Source: JAZNUH01 sp045592225
GTDB taxonomy: Bacteria > Bacillota > Clostridia > UMGS1883 > UMGS1540
Direction of reading: 5' to 3'
Length of the DNA stretch: 11,305 nt
Assembly: GCA_045592225.1 (NCBI GenBank)
Contig: JAZNUH010000115.1
Location: 1 to 11,305 of the forward strand
Shown: piece by piece, positions 1-8,081 of the stretch
Position numbering within the stretch: position 1 is the stretch's first letter
How the letters are laid out: each line of letters starts with the position of its first letter
Translations under genes and position numbers: made by a program
The notes under the pieces: generated by a model
The model's input: only the letters and a program-made list of their open reading frames with translations
The model's database searches: none
What the model was told of the DNA's origin: nothing

Positions 1-86
1 GCCTGACCTGCTATACCAATACCGAGCGCTGAACCTATTGCGGCAATACCCATTGCCATTGCTGTTCCTAATAATCCTAAATTCAT
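1..86 (-). CDS. atpK: V-type ATPase subunit K (membrane proteolipid, c-ring), N-terminal part only
   Basis: Only the first 28 codons lie in the window; the gene continues past the left edge. The start ATG (86-84) follows a good ribosome binding site (AAAGGAGAG, about 6 nt before the ATG). The peptide begins MNLGLLGTAMAMGIAAIGSA and continues with another GIGIAG-type glycine/alanine repeat, as expected for the first transmembrane hairpin helix of the rotor-ring proteolipid. In the complex this ring carries H+ or Na+ across the membrane past subunit I. The ion-binding helix is outside the window, so the ion cannot be judged. It follows subunit I by 23 bp, the usual I-K order. Confidence 0.9.
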   Translation of the reverse strand, partial: MNLGLLGTAMAMGIAAIGSALGIGIAGQ

Positions 87-109
87 AATGACTCTCCTTT
101 ATAATAAAT

Positions 110-2014
110 TTATTCTTCAAATGGTTTAAATTTGTGTCCGCTCCACGACATATCCAGATGTGAGGAGAACTCCAGGGTGTTAAGTCTTATGCCGTGAACA
201 ATTACCGACAGAATATTGAGTATCATATTAAGTCCGTGACCAAATATTAAAATTATGATAGCAAATATCATAAACATAAAATTGCCAAGTAACGGTCCGG
301 CGAGCTGGTTAACCGTTGCCGAGATTGCCGCACCGGCAAGACCTACTGCCCATAGACGTATATACGAAACAATATCCGAGAATACGTTTACCACGCCAAG
401 CAAAACCGAAACAATGTTGGTAAGACTTGAAAGTATGGATTTTATAATGCTTCCCTCATAGTTTGAGAATATAAAACTCATACAAAAGCCAATACCTACA
501 AGTATTATTGCGGTGGTGCCGACAGGGATGCCGCCGATTACAAGTCCAAAGCTGAAGACCTCGGCATTTACAACAAGGCTTAATACTATATAATAAATAC
601 CTATAAGCTGTAATATTGCACCTATGTCACCAAGCACTTTGAGCGATTTCTTGTTTCGTGCCGAGCATTTTATGTGCGCCACTGTCAACTGAACCAGTGC
701 CAGAGTAAAGCAGAGTATCTGCAAATTCTGTGCGGTGGTAAGTCCTGCCTGACCCTGTGTCCAGAACGGATACCATATTTTGTCTGCATACACGTTTGAA
801 ATTACCGGCACCGACAATGCCTTAAGCCATCCGGGTAACTGTTCGGGGGTAAGACCAAACCATGTACAGGTAAGCGTACCCCATAAAATGGTTGACAGAC
901 CGAAAAGTCCTATCAGCAAAAAGGTGGGCGAAACCGCATTTTTTGATTTAAGCGCTTTTATAATGGGTATTGCCACAACCGAACAAATTAGCAACCCGTA
1001 TCCGCCGTCTCCGAAAATTATTCCGAAGAATATAAGTATGAAGGACAAAAACCAGGAGGAAATGTCATACTCAAAATACCCGGGAACTGTTCCCAAAAAG
1101 TCGGTCAGCGGATAGATAAGACTTACAAACTTATTATTTTTAAGCTTTGTGGGTACGTTATCCTCCTCACAAGGGTCTTCTATAAGAAGTCCCCAGCTGT
1201 TATCCTGTGCGGCTTTATTGAGTCGGTCAACATTTTCCTCCTCAATATACCCTGTAAAGTATGCAACGGTTTTTATATCTGACAGGTCCTGATTTGACAT
1301 GCCTGTGGAATAAACCTCAAATTCAGTTTCTTTTTCAAGGCTGCATACAGCCTTTTTCATACTGTCAATATAATCTGCACAGGAAAGAATTTTTTCATCA
1401 ATACTTTTAATCCGGCAGTTTATTTCATCTGCCCTCTGTCGCATTTGTGCCGAGGAGATGTGAGGTATATCAAACTGATAACCGCTGATGGAATTTATAA
1501 TTTCCTCCTCGCCGTCTGCACCGGTTTTGATGGCAATAAACTTTACTGTCTTACCACGGCTTACACACAGGGTTTTTATACTGTCGCCAAGCGCTGTATA
1601 CTGTTTTTCGGGCATTTCGTAAAGGGAAATTTCAATTCCTTTTTCTGCAAGGGCGCTGATTTTACCGGGGTCAATATCACCCCAGCTTTTAAGTCGCTCA
1701 AGCTCTGCGCTGATGGTGGCAAGCTCTGCCTGACAAGTCTTTTTCTCTTCTGTAAGAGCTGCAATATCAGCGGCAATTGACAAAGCCTTATCACAGGGAA
1801 TGTCTTTTTGGGGAGTGTTTTTGTCTGCCACCTCGTTTAAAATGAAGATACTGTTTTGCAGCAGATTAATCTGCTCTTTAAGCTGCGAGAGCTTTTCGCC
1901 CGAGCCTTCACTTATTTCAATATGAACAAGTCCGAGACGATGAAGCTTTTTAAGAGCTTCATTTTTCTTATCTCCCAGAATAATGAGAGAAACCTTTTTC
2001 ATAGGCACAATCAT
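110..2014 (-). CDS. atpI: V-type ATPase subunit I (a-subunit homologue, membrane stator)
   Basis: The 634-residue product forms the stator half of the ion channel. Residues 1 to about 315 are a soluble arm with coiled-coil stretches (about 40-60, 85-112 and 190-230). The rest is a membrane domain with about seven or eight hydrophobic helices. The essential channel arginine is R553 in SDIVSYIRLWAVGLAG. The last helix ends HGIRLNTLEF, followed by the short tail SWSGHKFKPFEE; both are typical of the family, and the length is normal. The ATG at 2014 overlaps the stop of subunit D in an ATGA, implying translational coupling, and a strong site (GGAGAGGAGG) lies about 10 nt upstream. An ATG four codons further in (MKKVSL) is a less likely start, because relatives also have a short extension before MKK. 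Confidence 0.96.
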   Translation of the reverse strand: MIVPMKKVSLIILGDKKNEALKKLHRLGLVHIEISEGSGEKLSQLKEQINLLQNSIFILNEVADKNTPQKDIPCDKALSIAADIAALTEEKKTCQAELATISAELERLKSWGDIDPGKISALAEKGIEISLYEMPEKQYTALGDSIKTLCVSRGKTVKFIAIKTGADGEEEIINSISGYQFDIPHISSAQMRQRADEINCRIKSIDEKILSCADYIDSMKKAVCSLEKETEFEVYSTGMSNQDLSDIKTVAYFTGYIEEENVDRLNKAAQDNSWGLLIEDPCEEDNVPTKLKNNKFVSLIYPLTDFLGTVPGYFEYDISSWFLSFILIFFGIIFGDGGYGLLICSVVAIPIIKALKSKNAVSPTFLLIGLFGLSTILWGTLTCTWFGLTPEQLPGWLKALSVPVISNVYADKIWYPFWTQGQAGLTTAQNLQILCFTLALVQLTVAHIKCSARNKKSLKVLGDIGAILQLIGIYYIVLSLVVNAEVFSFGLVIGGIPVGTTAIILVGIGFCMSFIFSNYEGSIIKSILSSLTNIVSVLLGVVNVFSDIVSYIRLWAVGLAGAAISATVNQLAGPLLGNFMFMIFAIIILIFGHGLNMILNILSVIVHGIRLNTLEFSSHLDMSWSGHKFKPFEE

Positions 2015-2643
2015 AATGCATAGACCTCCTCTCCGGAAGCCGCAGCATTGCGAAGTGCAATTTTGCGTTTTGAAATTTTAGAACGCACAACGGCACTTAC
2101 CTGCTGATCTGCCATATAAACCGATATTTTGCGGATGTTCTCCTGTGTTTCGGGGATTTTTACCTTTTCAAACAGGTTTACCCTCTGGGTTGTTGCCATA
2201 AGCTCCTTTTCCAGAAGTCTTACCTGTTCATCCAGCACCTCCGCCTCAAGGTCAAGTGCCATAGCCTTTTCCATATGGTTGGCGGCTATATCCACCCAAA
2301 GGGGAGTTTCGTATAAATCATAGTCACCACGGGAAAAATCTGCTCCTTCAAAAACGGGAATGGTAACACCTGCAATGTTTCCTTCGCCTTTGCGGATGTT
2401 ACTTACAGTAATTATCCCATCGGGAAAAACTTCTTTTTCGCTGAAAACGGCAATCCATGAATTAAAGCCTGCTTCAAGCTGTTCTCTTTCCTTGCGCACC
2501 GCTTTGGCTTTTGCATCAATGGTACGTATTTCTGCCTGAAGCTGTTGTTTTTTAAGAGTAAGTGTAGGCAAATATCTCCGGTACATTTTGAGAGCATCTT
2601 TTTGATTTTTTAACTCGTTTTTGGTTAGCTTGATTTTTGCCAA
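2011..2643 (-). CDS. atpD: V-type ATPase subunit D (central rotor shaft)
   Basis: The 210-residue product is the central stalk that turns inside the A3B3 head. The N-terminus (MAKIKLTKNELKNQKDALKM) and the long N- and C-terminal helices (about 3-65 and 125-200) forming an antiparallel coiled coil are typical of the family, as is the length. The start codon is TTG (2643-2641); AAGGAGG lies 9 nt upstream and no ATG occurs in frame there. Its ribosome binding site overlaps the stop codon of subunit B, and its own stop overlaps the start of subunit I (ATGA). Shaft, head and membrane stator are therefore probably translated in sequence. Subunit F, the usual partner of D in the shaft, is not encoded in this window. 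Confidence 0.95.
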   Translation of the reverse strand: MAKIKLTKNELKNQKDALKMYRRYLPTLTLKKQQLQAEIRTIDAKAKAVRKEREQLEAGFNSWIAVFSEKEVFPDGIITVSNIRKGEGNIAGVTIPVFEGADFSRGDYDLYETPLWVDIAANHMEKAMALDLEAEVLDEQVRLLEKELMATTQRVNLFEKVKIPETQENIRKISVYMADQQVSAVVRSKISKRKIALRNAAASGEEVYAL

Positions 2644-2652
2644 AATTATTGC

Positions 2653-2659
2653 CCTCCTT
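2653..2659 (-). promoter_or_regulatory. Ribosome binding site that fixes the TTG start of subunit D
   Basis: AAGGAGG on the minus strand, 9 nt before the TTG at 2643. It overlaps the TAA stop of subunit B (2660-2658), so it sits where ribosomes terminate on B. Confidence 0.8.
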
Positions 2660-3953
2660 AGCCTTTTGGCCAGAACTCATCAGTAAGGTCGGATTTTATG
2701 CCGGTTTCGTCCTTTTGGAAGCAATCGGCTAAAATTTCCCAACCGAGGTTAAGTGCATCTTCAAGTGACAGATTAACTGATAAATCCATAAGCTTGTTTT
2801 CGAAAAGCACACCGTACTTAAGAAGCTTTTCATCCCAGCGGTTCATGGCAAAGCCCATGTTTTTCTTTTCAAGGGTTTCCTTGTAGGATGAATAAAGACG
2901 AATCATAGCATCCATAAGTGCACGGTGGTCTTTGCGGGTCTTTCCGTTTACATTCTGTTTAAGTCGGGAAAGCGAACCGAATGGCTCAATACGTCCGCCT
3001 TTGAGGTAATACTGTCCTTCTGTAATATAGCCTGTATTATCGGGAACAGGGTGTGTTACGTCATCACCGGGCATTGTAGTAACAGCCAGTACTGTAACCG
3101 AGCCTGAGTCGGCAAAGTCAACAGCCTTTTCGTAGCGGGATGCAAGCTGAGAATAAAGGTCGCCGGGGTAACCGCGGTTAGAGGGTACCTGTTCCTGAGT
3201 GATTGCAATTTCCTTCATGGCATCGGCAAAGTTGGTCATATCGGTAAGAAGTACCAGAACATCTTTGTTTTGCAGAGCAAACTGCTCGGCAACTGCCAGT
3301 ACCATGTCGGGAATCATCATACACTCAACTGTGGGGTCGGAGGCGGTGTGAATAAACATAACTGTTTTGCTTAAGGCACCACCCTTTGAAAGCTCATCTT
3401 TAAAATAAAGAAAATCATCGTATTTAAGACCCATGCCGCCAAGCACTATTACATCTGCCTCTGCCTGCATGGCAATACGTGCAAGCAGTTGATTGTAAGG
3501 CTCACCTGATATGGAGAATATAGGCAGCTTCTGGGAAACTACCAAAGTATTAAACATATCAATCATGGGTATGTTTGTTCTCATCATACGGTTGGCAAGA
3601 ATACGCTTTGTGGGGTTTACCGAAGGTCCGCCGATAGGATTTAAATTATCGGTAAGTGCCGGCCCCTTATCTCTGGGCTCACCCGAGCCGTTAAAAATTC
3701 TGCCGAGCAAATCTTCGCTGAAGGAAACGCGCATTTCGTGACCTAAAAATTTTACTTCGTCACCTGTGGAAACACCCTGACCGCCTGCAAACACCTGCAA
3801 GGATACAATGTCACCTTCAATTTTGTTAACCTCGGCAAGGGATTTGCCGAAGCGGGTGTTAATCTGCGCCAGCTCGTTGTATCTTACATCTGTGGCTCTT
3901 ACGGTAATAACGTTACCGGTGATGGATTCAATTTTATTAAATACTTTATTCAT
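2658..3953 (-). CDS. atpB: V-type ATPase subunit B (non-catalytic head subunit)
   Basis: The 431-residue product alternates with subunit A in the A3B3 head. It has an N-terminal beta barrel (about 5-75), then the RecA-like fold. The P-loop position carries a degenerate SISGEPYN (147-154), expected for the non-catalytic subunit, followed by QLLARIAMQAE. Other signature stretches are GGMGLKYDDFLYF (about 172-184), DMTNFADA (238-245) and RGYPGDLYSQLASRYEKA (260-277). The SGEPYN form and the GGMGLKYDD stretch are, from memory, typical of chlamydial, spirochaete and Bacteroidetes enzymes. The ATG at 3953 is 2 bp after the stop of subunit A. Its ribosome binding site (GGTGAG) is weak and inside the end of atpA, so expression probably depends on coupling to A. 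Confidence 0.97.
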   Translation of the reverse strand: MNKVFNKIESITGNVITVRATDVRYNELAQINTRFGKSLAEVNKIEGDIVSLQVFAGGQGVSTGDEVKFLGHEMRVSFSEDLLGRIFNGSGEPRDKGPALTDNLNPIGGPSVNPTKRILANRMMRTNIPMIDMFNTLVVSQKLPIFSISGEPYNQLLARIAMQAEADVIVLGGMGLKYDDFLYFKDELSKGGALSKTVMFIHTASDPTVECMMIPDMVLAVAEQFALQNKDVLVLLTDMTNFADAMKEIAITQEQVPSNRGYPGDLYSQLASRYEKAVDFADSGSVTVLAVTTMPGDDVTHPVPDNTGYITEGQYYLKGGRIEPFGSLSRLKQNVNGKTRKDHRALMDAMIRLYSSYKETLEKKNMGFAMNRWDEKLLKYGVLFENKLMDLSVNLSLEDALNLGWEILADCFQKDETGIKSDLTDEFWPKG

Positions 3954-3955
3954 TC

Positions 3956-5725
3956 TTACTCACCACCCTTTAATAAAAGCTCTGCCTCATGACTGAGTTT
4001 TCCCGCACCTTCGCGGTACAGTTCATCAATTTCAAGTTCTGCCTTTTTAAATGCGTCACTTTCAAATTCTGTATAATTCCAGTCAATAAACTTCTGTCTC
4101 ATTCGGTTTATAAAGCTGCGGGCATCGTCCTTGTCTGTGAGCTGATATTCACTGCCCAGCACATAAACAAGCTTGTCTGTAACATAGCGCTGGCGAGCTG
4201 TAGAGCAGTTTGCATCAATTAAATCAAAGGAGTTTTGCTGCAGATAAACCGCGTCTATCATTTCTTCCTTTAAGTAGGTTACATAGTCGGCAAGGCTTGT
4301 ACCCTCTTCGCCGACAACCTTCATCATAGAGCCTATTTCGTCGCCGTGGCGTATAATGTTCTTGCAAAAGGCGAGCTTTTCGGCATCAATTACACTCTTG
4401 TATTTTGACCAGGAAATAAGCGGGTCTATGGCAGGATATTTTCTTGCATCCGAGCGCTCTCTGGAAAGACCGTGGAAAGCGCCTACAACCTTTAAGGTTG
4501 CCTGGGTTACAGGTTCTTCAAAGTTACCGCCTGCGGGAGATACTGTTCCGCCGATTGTAACAGAGCCTGTACTGCCGTCGGGCAATCGTACATAACCTGC
4601 TCTCTCATAAAATGCTGCAATGTAGGACTCAAGATATGCGGGGAAGGCTTCCTCGCCGGGAATTTCTTCAAGTCTTCCCGACATCTCACGCAGAGCCTGT
4701 GCCCAGCGGGATGTGGAGTCTGCCAGAAGAAGAACGTTAAGTCCCATCTGTCTGTAGTATTCGGCAAGGGTTACCGAGGTGTAAACCGATGCCTCACGGG
4801 AAGCAACCGGCATAGATGATGTGTTACATATAATAATGGTACGTTCCATAAGTGAACGGCCTGTTTTGGGGTCGGTCAGCTCAGGAAACTCGGTAAGAGT
4901 TTCAACAACCTCACCTGCACGTTCACCACAGGCGGCAATAATTACTATATCAACATCCGCATACTTTGATGTGGTGTGCTGCAAAACAGTTTTGCCCGCT
5001 CCGAAGGGTCCGGGAGTACAGTAGGTACCACCCTTTGCAACAGGGAAGAAGGAGTCGATAAGTCGCACCTTTGTTTCCATGGTTTCAACGGGAGCAAGTC
5101 TTTCACTATAACATTTCACCGCACGTTTAACAGGCCATTTAAAGGACATGGTCAGGGGAATTTCACGTCCCCTTTCGTCTGTTATAACTGCAATAGTTTC
5201 GTTTATTGTATATTCGCCCTTATCGGCTATAGATTTTAAAGTATAATTTCCAAGCAGATAAAAGGGAACAAATATCTTGTGTGTAAAGGGTCCTTCGGGA
5301 ACAGTACCGATGTATTCGCCGGCACGCAGAGTATCACCTACATTGGATGTGGGTGTAAATTCCCATTTTCTCTCCGCATTGAGTCCGTCGGCATAAATGC
5401 CTCGTTCTAAAAACCAGCCAGCCTGCTCTGCCAGTATGGGCAGGGGATTTTGCAGTCCGTCATATACCTGACCCAGCAGACCGGGACCTAACTGTGCGGA
5501 CAGCATATCACCGGAAAATTCCACCTCATCTCCGCATTTGATGCCGCCGGTCATTTCATAAACCTGTACCTGTGCAACATTACCGCGGATACGGATAACC
5601 TCACTTTTAAGTGCGGTATCGTCAACCTTAACATAACATATTTCGTTCATGGAAACGTTGCCGTCAAATTCAACTGAAACAAGGTTTCCGTTTATGCTTA
5701 AAACTTTGCCTGTGTTTTTGGTCAT
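3956..5725 (-). CDS. atpA: V-type ATPase subunit A (catalytic head subunit)
   Basis: The 589-residue product hydrolyses or makes ATP; the length is normal for the family. It has an N-terminal beta barrel (about 5-70), the 'non-homologous' insertion (about 115-200), then the nucleotide-binding domain. The Walker A loop is GPFGAGKT (239-246, Lys245), and the catalytic glutamate is expected at Glu268 in CGERAGEVVE. ADSTSRWAQALREMSGRLEE (335-354), GEEAFPAYL and the C-terminal helical region are all present. GERAGEV, where many V/A enzymes have GERGNEM, is a marker of the chlamydial/spirochaete/Bacteroidetes branch as far as I recall. The ATG at 5725 overlaps the stop of the DUF2764 gene (ATGA) and has GGAGG 7 nt upstream. 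Confidence 0.98.
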   Translation of the reverse strand: MTKNTGKVLSINGNLVSVEFDGNVSMNEICYVKVDDTALKSEVIRIRGNVAQVQVYEMTGGIKCGDEVEFSGDMLSAQLGPGLLGQVYDGLQNPLPILAEQAGWFLERGIYADGLNAERKWEFTPTSNVGDTLRAGEYIGTVPEGPFTHKIFVPFYLLGNYTLKSIADKGEYTINETIAVITDERGREIPLTMSFKWPVKRAVKCYSERLAPVETMETKVRLIDSFFPVAKGGTYCTPGPFGAGKTVLQHTTSKYADVDIVIIAACGERAGEVVETLTEFPELTDPKTGRSLMERTIIICNTSSMPVASREASVYTSVTLAEYYRQMGLNVLLLADSTSRWAQALREMSGRLEEIPGEEAFPAYLESYIAAFYERAGYVRLPDGSTGSVTIGGTVSPAGGNFEEPVTQATLKVVGAFHGLSRERSDARKYPAIDPLISWSKYKSVIDAEKLAFCKNIIRHGDEIGSMMKVVGEEGTSLADYVTYLKEEMIDAVYLQQNSFDLIDANCSTARQRYVTDKLVYVLGSEYQLTDKDDARSFINRMRQKFIDWNYTEFESDAFKKAELEIDELYREGAGKLSHEAELLLKGGE

Positions 5726-6279
5726 TGTGCAGCCTCCAAATTATCTCCATTTAAAATGGAGTTATAAATATTTTTATATGCGGTTTCACCGCTTTGTGTA
5801 TCAAACTGTCTTATACGTAAAATAAGCTTTAATTTAAGTCCGTAATAAAATACAAAATCATCTGAAAAGGTGTCCATCGGGCGGAGGGTTTCTAAAAATG
5901 TAAGTCGGTAGTTATTGAGAAATTTTTCCGCCTCCATGGGACTTTCTGTTTCCACTGCCGTGCGGGCAGTTTTTATAAGCTCGGCAGACAGGGATGTGTT
6001 TTGCATATCAAACTTTTTTTTCATCTTGTCGGCACGGACCGCCGCTAAAGCAAAACGCAGATTGCGTTCTCCCTCGTTCCATGCTTCAATCAGCTCTGAA
6101 CTTGTTTTTTCAGGGGTTTTGGGTGGCATAAGGGTAAGGCTTTGAATTTCTGCCTTCATTTTTCTGCCTAAAAATCTGTCGCAAAGCTCGAGAAAACGTT
6201 CCTCGGTAATTGGGAGCGGGGTGTTTTCGCTGATACTGTCCAGTGACGGTAGCTGTGATATGAAATAATATTCAGCCAT
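5722..6279 (-). CDS. DUF2764 family protein of the V-ATPase operon
   Basis: The 185-residue soluble protein begins MAEYYFISQLPSL, the typical opening of the DUF2764 family found between E and A in V-ATPase operons of Chlamydia, spirochaetes and Bacteroidetes. The rest is charged and mostly helical. The stretch SPMEAEKFLNNYRLTFLE (about 114-131) fits the family pattern. There is no signal peptide or membrane helix. Its biochemical role is unknown to me. Its fixed place in operons lacking a recognisable subunit C suggests that it does the job of C (linking the shaft to the ring) or is a diverged C; this is inference. It starts 2 bp after the E stop, with AGAGG about 10 nt before the ATG, and its stop overlaps the start of atpA. 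Confidence 0.88.
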   Translation of the reverse strand: MAEYYFISQLPSLDSISENTPLPITEERFLELCDRFLGRKMKAEIQSLTLMPPKTPEKTSSELIEAWNEGERNLRFALAAVRADKMKKKFDMQNTSLSAELIKTARTAVETESPMEAEKFLNNYRLTFLETLRPMDTFSDDFVFYYGLKLKLILRIRQFDTQSGETAYKNIYNSILNGDNLEAAQ

Positions 6280-6281
6280 AA

Positions 6282-6890
6282 CTATTCAACCTCTTTCAGA
6301 AGTCCTGTAACATAGGGACTGAGATAGTTTGCCAGCATATCTGTAACCGCTTCGGCAGAGAAGTCGTAATATGCGCTGCCGTCTTTTACCGCAATACGGA
6401 AGCCGCCGTCAAAATTATCGTTGGCTTTAAGGGTAACACCTGAAAGCATTTTATCTTTAAGTGCGGCAAGAAGAGTTTCTTCGAGCGTCTTTAAATCATT
6501 GCTGTTTAATATTACCTGAGCTTCTTCGGCAGCAGTATTGCCTGCCCATGCCTGTACTGCGCTTGCAATAATCTGTGCAAATGCATCGGATGAATATACC
6601 GCAGTTACATTTTCGCTGATAATTGCGCGGAGCTGGCGGGAAACACTTTCCCTGAAGGAGATAAGTAGATTTCTGCCTGCCTGACGGATGGCATCCTCGC
6701 TTGACTTTACAAGCTTTTCATTTTCTGCTTTTGCAGTTGCAAGAATTTTATCTGCCTGTGCCTGTGCGTCGGCAACGATTTTTTCTGCCTCGGCTTTGGC
6801 AGAGTTAATTATGGCTTCTGCCTCGGTTTGTGCCGCTTCCACTCCGTCTTTTTTTATCTGGTCAATAAGTTCCTGTAATTGTATTTCCAT
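6282..6890 (-). CDS. atpE: V-type ATPase subunit E (peripheral stalk)
   Basis: The 202-residue product is the outer stalk that holds the A3B3 head against rotation. Residues about 1-95 form a long helix rich in Ala, Glu and Lys (EAEAIINSAKAEAEKIVADA and similar repeats). A mixed C-terminal domain that binds the head follows. The start was set at the ATG at 6890 (MEIQLQELIDQIKKDG), because AAAGGAG lies 9 nt upstream. The open frame extends 13 codons further, but that would put the ribosome binding site inside the gene. It is the first gene of the ATPase operon and lies about 50 nt behind a strong promoter. No separate G/H partner gene is visible. Confidence 0.95.
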   Translation of the reverse strand: MEIQLQELIDQIKKDGVEAAQTEAEAIINSAKAEAEKIVADAQAQADKILATAKAENEKLVKSSEDAIRQAGRNLLISFRESVSRQLRAIISENVTAVYSSDAFAQIIASAVQAWAGNTAAEEAQVILNSNDLKTLEETLLAALKDKMLSGVTLKANDNFDGGFRIAVKDGSAYYDFSAEAVTDMLANYLSPYVTGLLKEVE

Positions 6891-6899
6891 ATAGCTTCT

Positions 6900-6906
6900 C
6901 TCCTTT
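6900..6906 (-). promoter_or_regulatory. Ribosome binding site that fixes the start of subunit E
   Basis: AAAGGAG on the minus strand, 9 nt before the ATG at 6890. It argues against the longer reading frame that starts at 6929. Confidence 0.8.
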
Positions 6907-6947
6907 AAAATCGTTACTAATTGTAGCATTGGAAAAAATATAAAAAT

Positions 6948-6976
6948 ATTATACCAAAGGAAAAAAATTTTTTCAA
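6948..6976 (-). promoter_or_regulatory. Promoter of the V-ATPase operon
   Basis: Minus strand: -35 TTGAAA (6976-6971), 17-bp spacer, -10 TATAAT (6953-6948). The -10 is preceded by TGG, giving an extended -10 (TGnTATAAT). Transcription would start near 6941, about 50 nt before atpE. The spacer is an A/T run (AAATTTTTTT). This is the best housekeeping-type promoter in the window. Confidence 0.82.
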
Positions 6977-6977
6977 T

Positions 6978-7003
6978 AGTTTACATATTCTTTAATGTAA
7001 ACT
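6978..7003. repeat. Perfect 9-bp inverted repeat between the regulator gene and the ATPase promoter
   Basis: The arms AGTTTACAT (6978-6986) and ATGTAAACT (6995-7003) are exact reverse complements around an 8-bp centre. The repeat covers the last codons and stop of the regulator gene and ends 1 bp from the -35 box of the ATPase promoter. It may be an operator for the ATPase operon. As a terminator it would be weak: the stem is A/T-rich and the T-run starts about 10 nt after it. Confidence 0.55.
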
Positions 7004-8081
7004 TTTCTTTAACATTAAGTCGACGTTTTCTGCGCACGCGGTTTATGTGTCGTTCAAAATCGCCGTTGTTTATAAACTCTGCAAGAACATACTGCTCAAA
7101 TACAGGAACTGTGCACGAGTAAAAGCCTGTTTTTTCTTCAAAGTCGGCAATAAGGCATTTAGGCAAAAGCATATAACCTATTCGCATGGACGGGGCAATG
7201 GTTTTTGTAAAGGTGTTTATGTAAATAACACTTTGCTCGGGGTCGAGAGAGAAAACCGTATCCTCGTTTTTGGTGGAAACGGTAAACTCGGAGTCAAAAT
7301 CGTCTTCAACAATTATTCCGCCTCGCTCCTGTGCCCATTTTATGTACTGATTTCGTTTTGAAGCACTTGCGGTAACACCGCTGGGAAAGCTGTGAAAAGG
7401 GGTCACGTGCAAAACAGTCGCACGGGTGCGGGAGAGCTCGGAACTTAAAATGCCGTCAGAACCCATTTTAAGAAAATCGCACTTTGCGCCAAAAGCACTG
7501 TACACCGAATGTATTTTTTTGTATGACGGACTTTCAAGGGCATACAGACGCCCTGTTCCGAGAAGCTGAACAACCAAACCGTAAAGATACTCGGCTCCCG
7601 AGCCTATTATAATCTGTGAAGGGGATACCGAGATGCCCCTTGCCCGAGCAAGGTATTCGGATATTGCTGTTCTAAGCTCGGCAACGCCGTGGTTTGGTGA
7701 TTTTATAAGAATACGTTCGCCGTATTTGGCTATAACATTACGCATGGTTTTGGAGAAAACCGAAAATGGAAACTCATCCTGATGGTGATAAGAGAAAGCC
7801 GGAAGTGTGGTTTCGTGTTCGGAAGTGGGCATAAAGTCTGCCCTGCGGTAAGTAACAAAGAAGCCGCTTCGCTGACGGGCCTCGGCATAGCCTTCGTCAC
7901 ACAGTATATCATAGGCGTGCTCAACAGTTATTACGCTTGTTCCGGTTTCCTCTGCCAAAAGCCGTTTTGAAGGCAGCCGATCACCGAATTTATAAACATT
8001 AGCGGTAATATCGGCCCTTATCTGGCGGTAAAGCTGAATATATGCACTTTGTTTTACAGAGGGGTCTATTGTGTACTTCAT
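6981..8081 (-). CDS. MocR/GntR-type transcriptional regulator with shortened aminotransferase-like domain
   Basis: The 366-residue product has an N-terminal GntR winged helix (about 12-78, with GDRLPSKRLLAEETGTS) followed by a fold-type-I aminotransferase-like domain. TPFHSFPSG (227-235), EDDFDSEF (259-266) and the PLP-binding Lys293 in TFTKTIAPSMRIGY are clear. Full-length relatives such as GabR have some 165 residues after this lysine; here there are 73. The small C-terminal domain, which carries the arginine that anchors the substrate carboxylate, is therefore missing. No continuation is visible in other frames past the stop. MocR proteins bind direct repeats and often repress themselves while activating a divergent gene, here the ECF S component. 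The ATG at 8081 is used; the nearest AAAGGAG lies an unusually long 16 nt upstream. Confidence 0.88.
   Translation of the reverse strand: MKYTIDPSVKQSAYIQLYRQIRADITANVYKFGDRLPSKRLLAEETGTSVITVEHAYDILCDEGYAEARQRSGFFVTYRRADFMPTSEHETTLPAFSYHHQDEFPFSVFSKTMRNVIAKYGERILIKSPNHGVAELRTAISEYLARARGISVSPSQIIIGSGAEYLYGLVVQLLGTGRLYALESPSYKKIHSVYSAFGAKCDFLKMGSDGILSSELSRTRATVLHVTPFHSFPSGVTASASKRNQYIKWAQERGGIIVEDDFDSEFTVSTKNEDTVFSLDPEQSVIYINTFTKTIAPSMRIGYMLLPKCLIADFEEKTGFYSCTVPVFEQYVLAEFINNGDFERHINRVRRKRRLNVKEKFTLKNM

Noticed and set aside
1445..1780. 111-residue plus-strand open frame inside atpI
   Set aside because: Antisense shadow of the soluble arm of subunit I; no start signal or recognisable domain.
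6891..6929. 13-codon N-terminal extension of subunit E
   Set aside because: It would contain the ribosome binding site itself; the shorter start matches the family.
6954..6976. A/T palindrome as an intrinsic terminator for the regulator gene
   Set aside because: It has no GC in the stem and forms the spacer of a near-consensus promoter.
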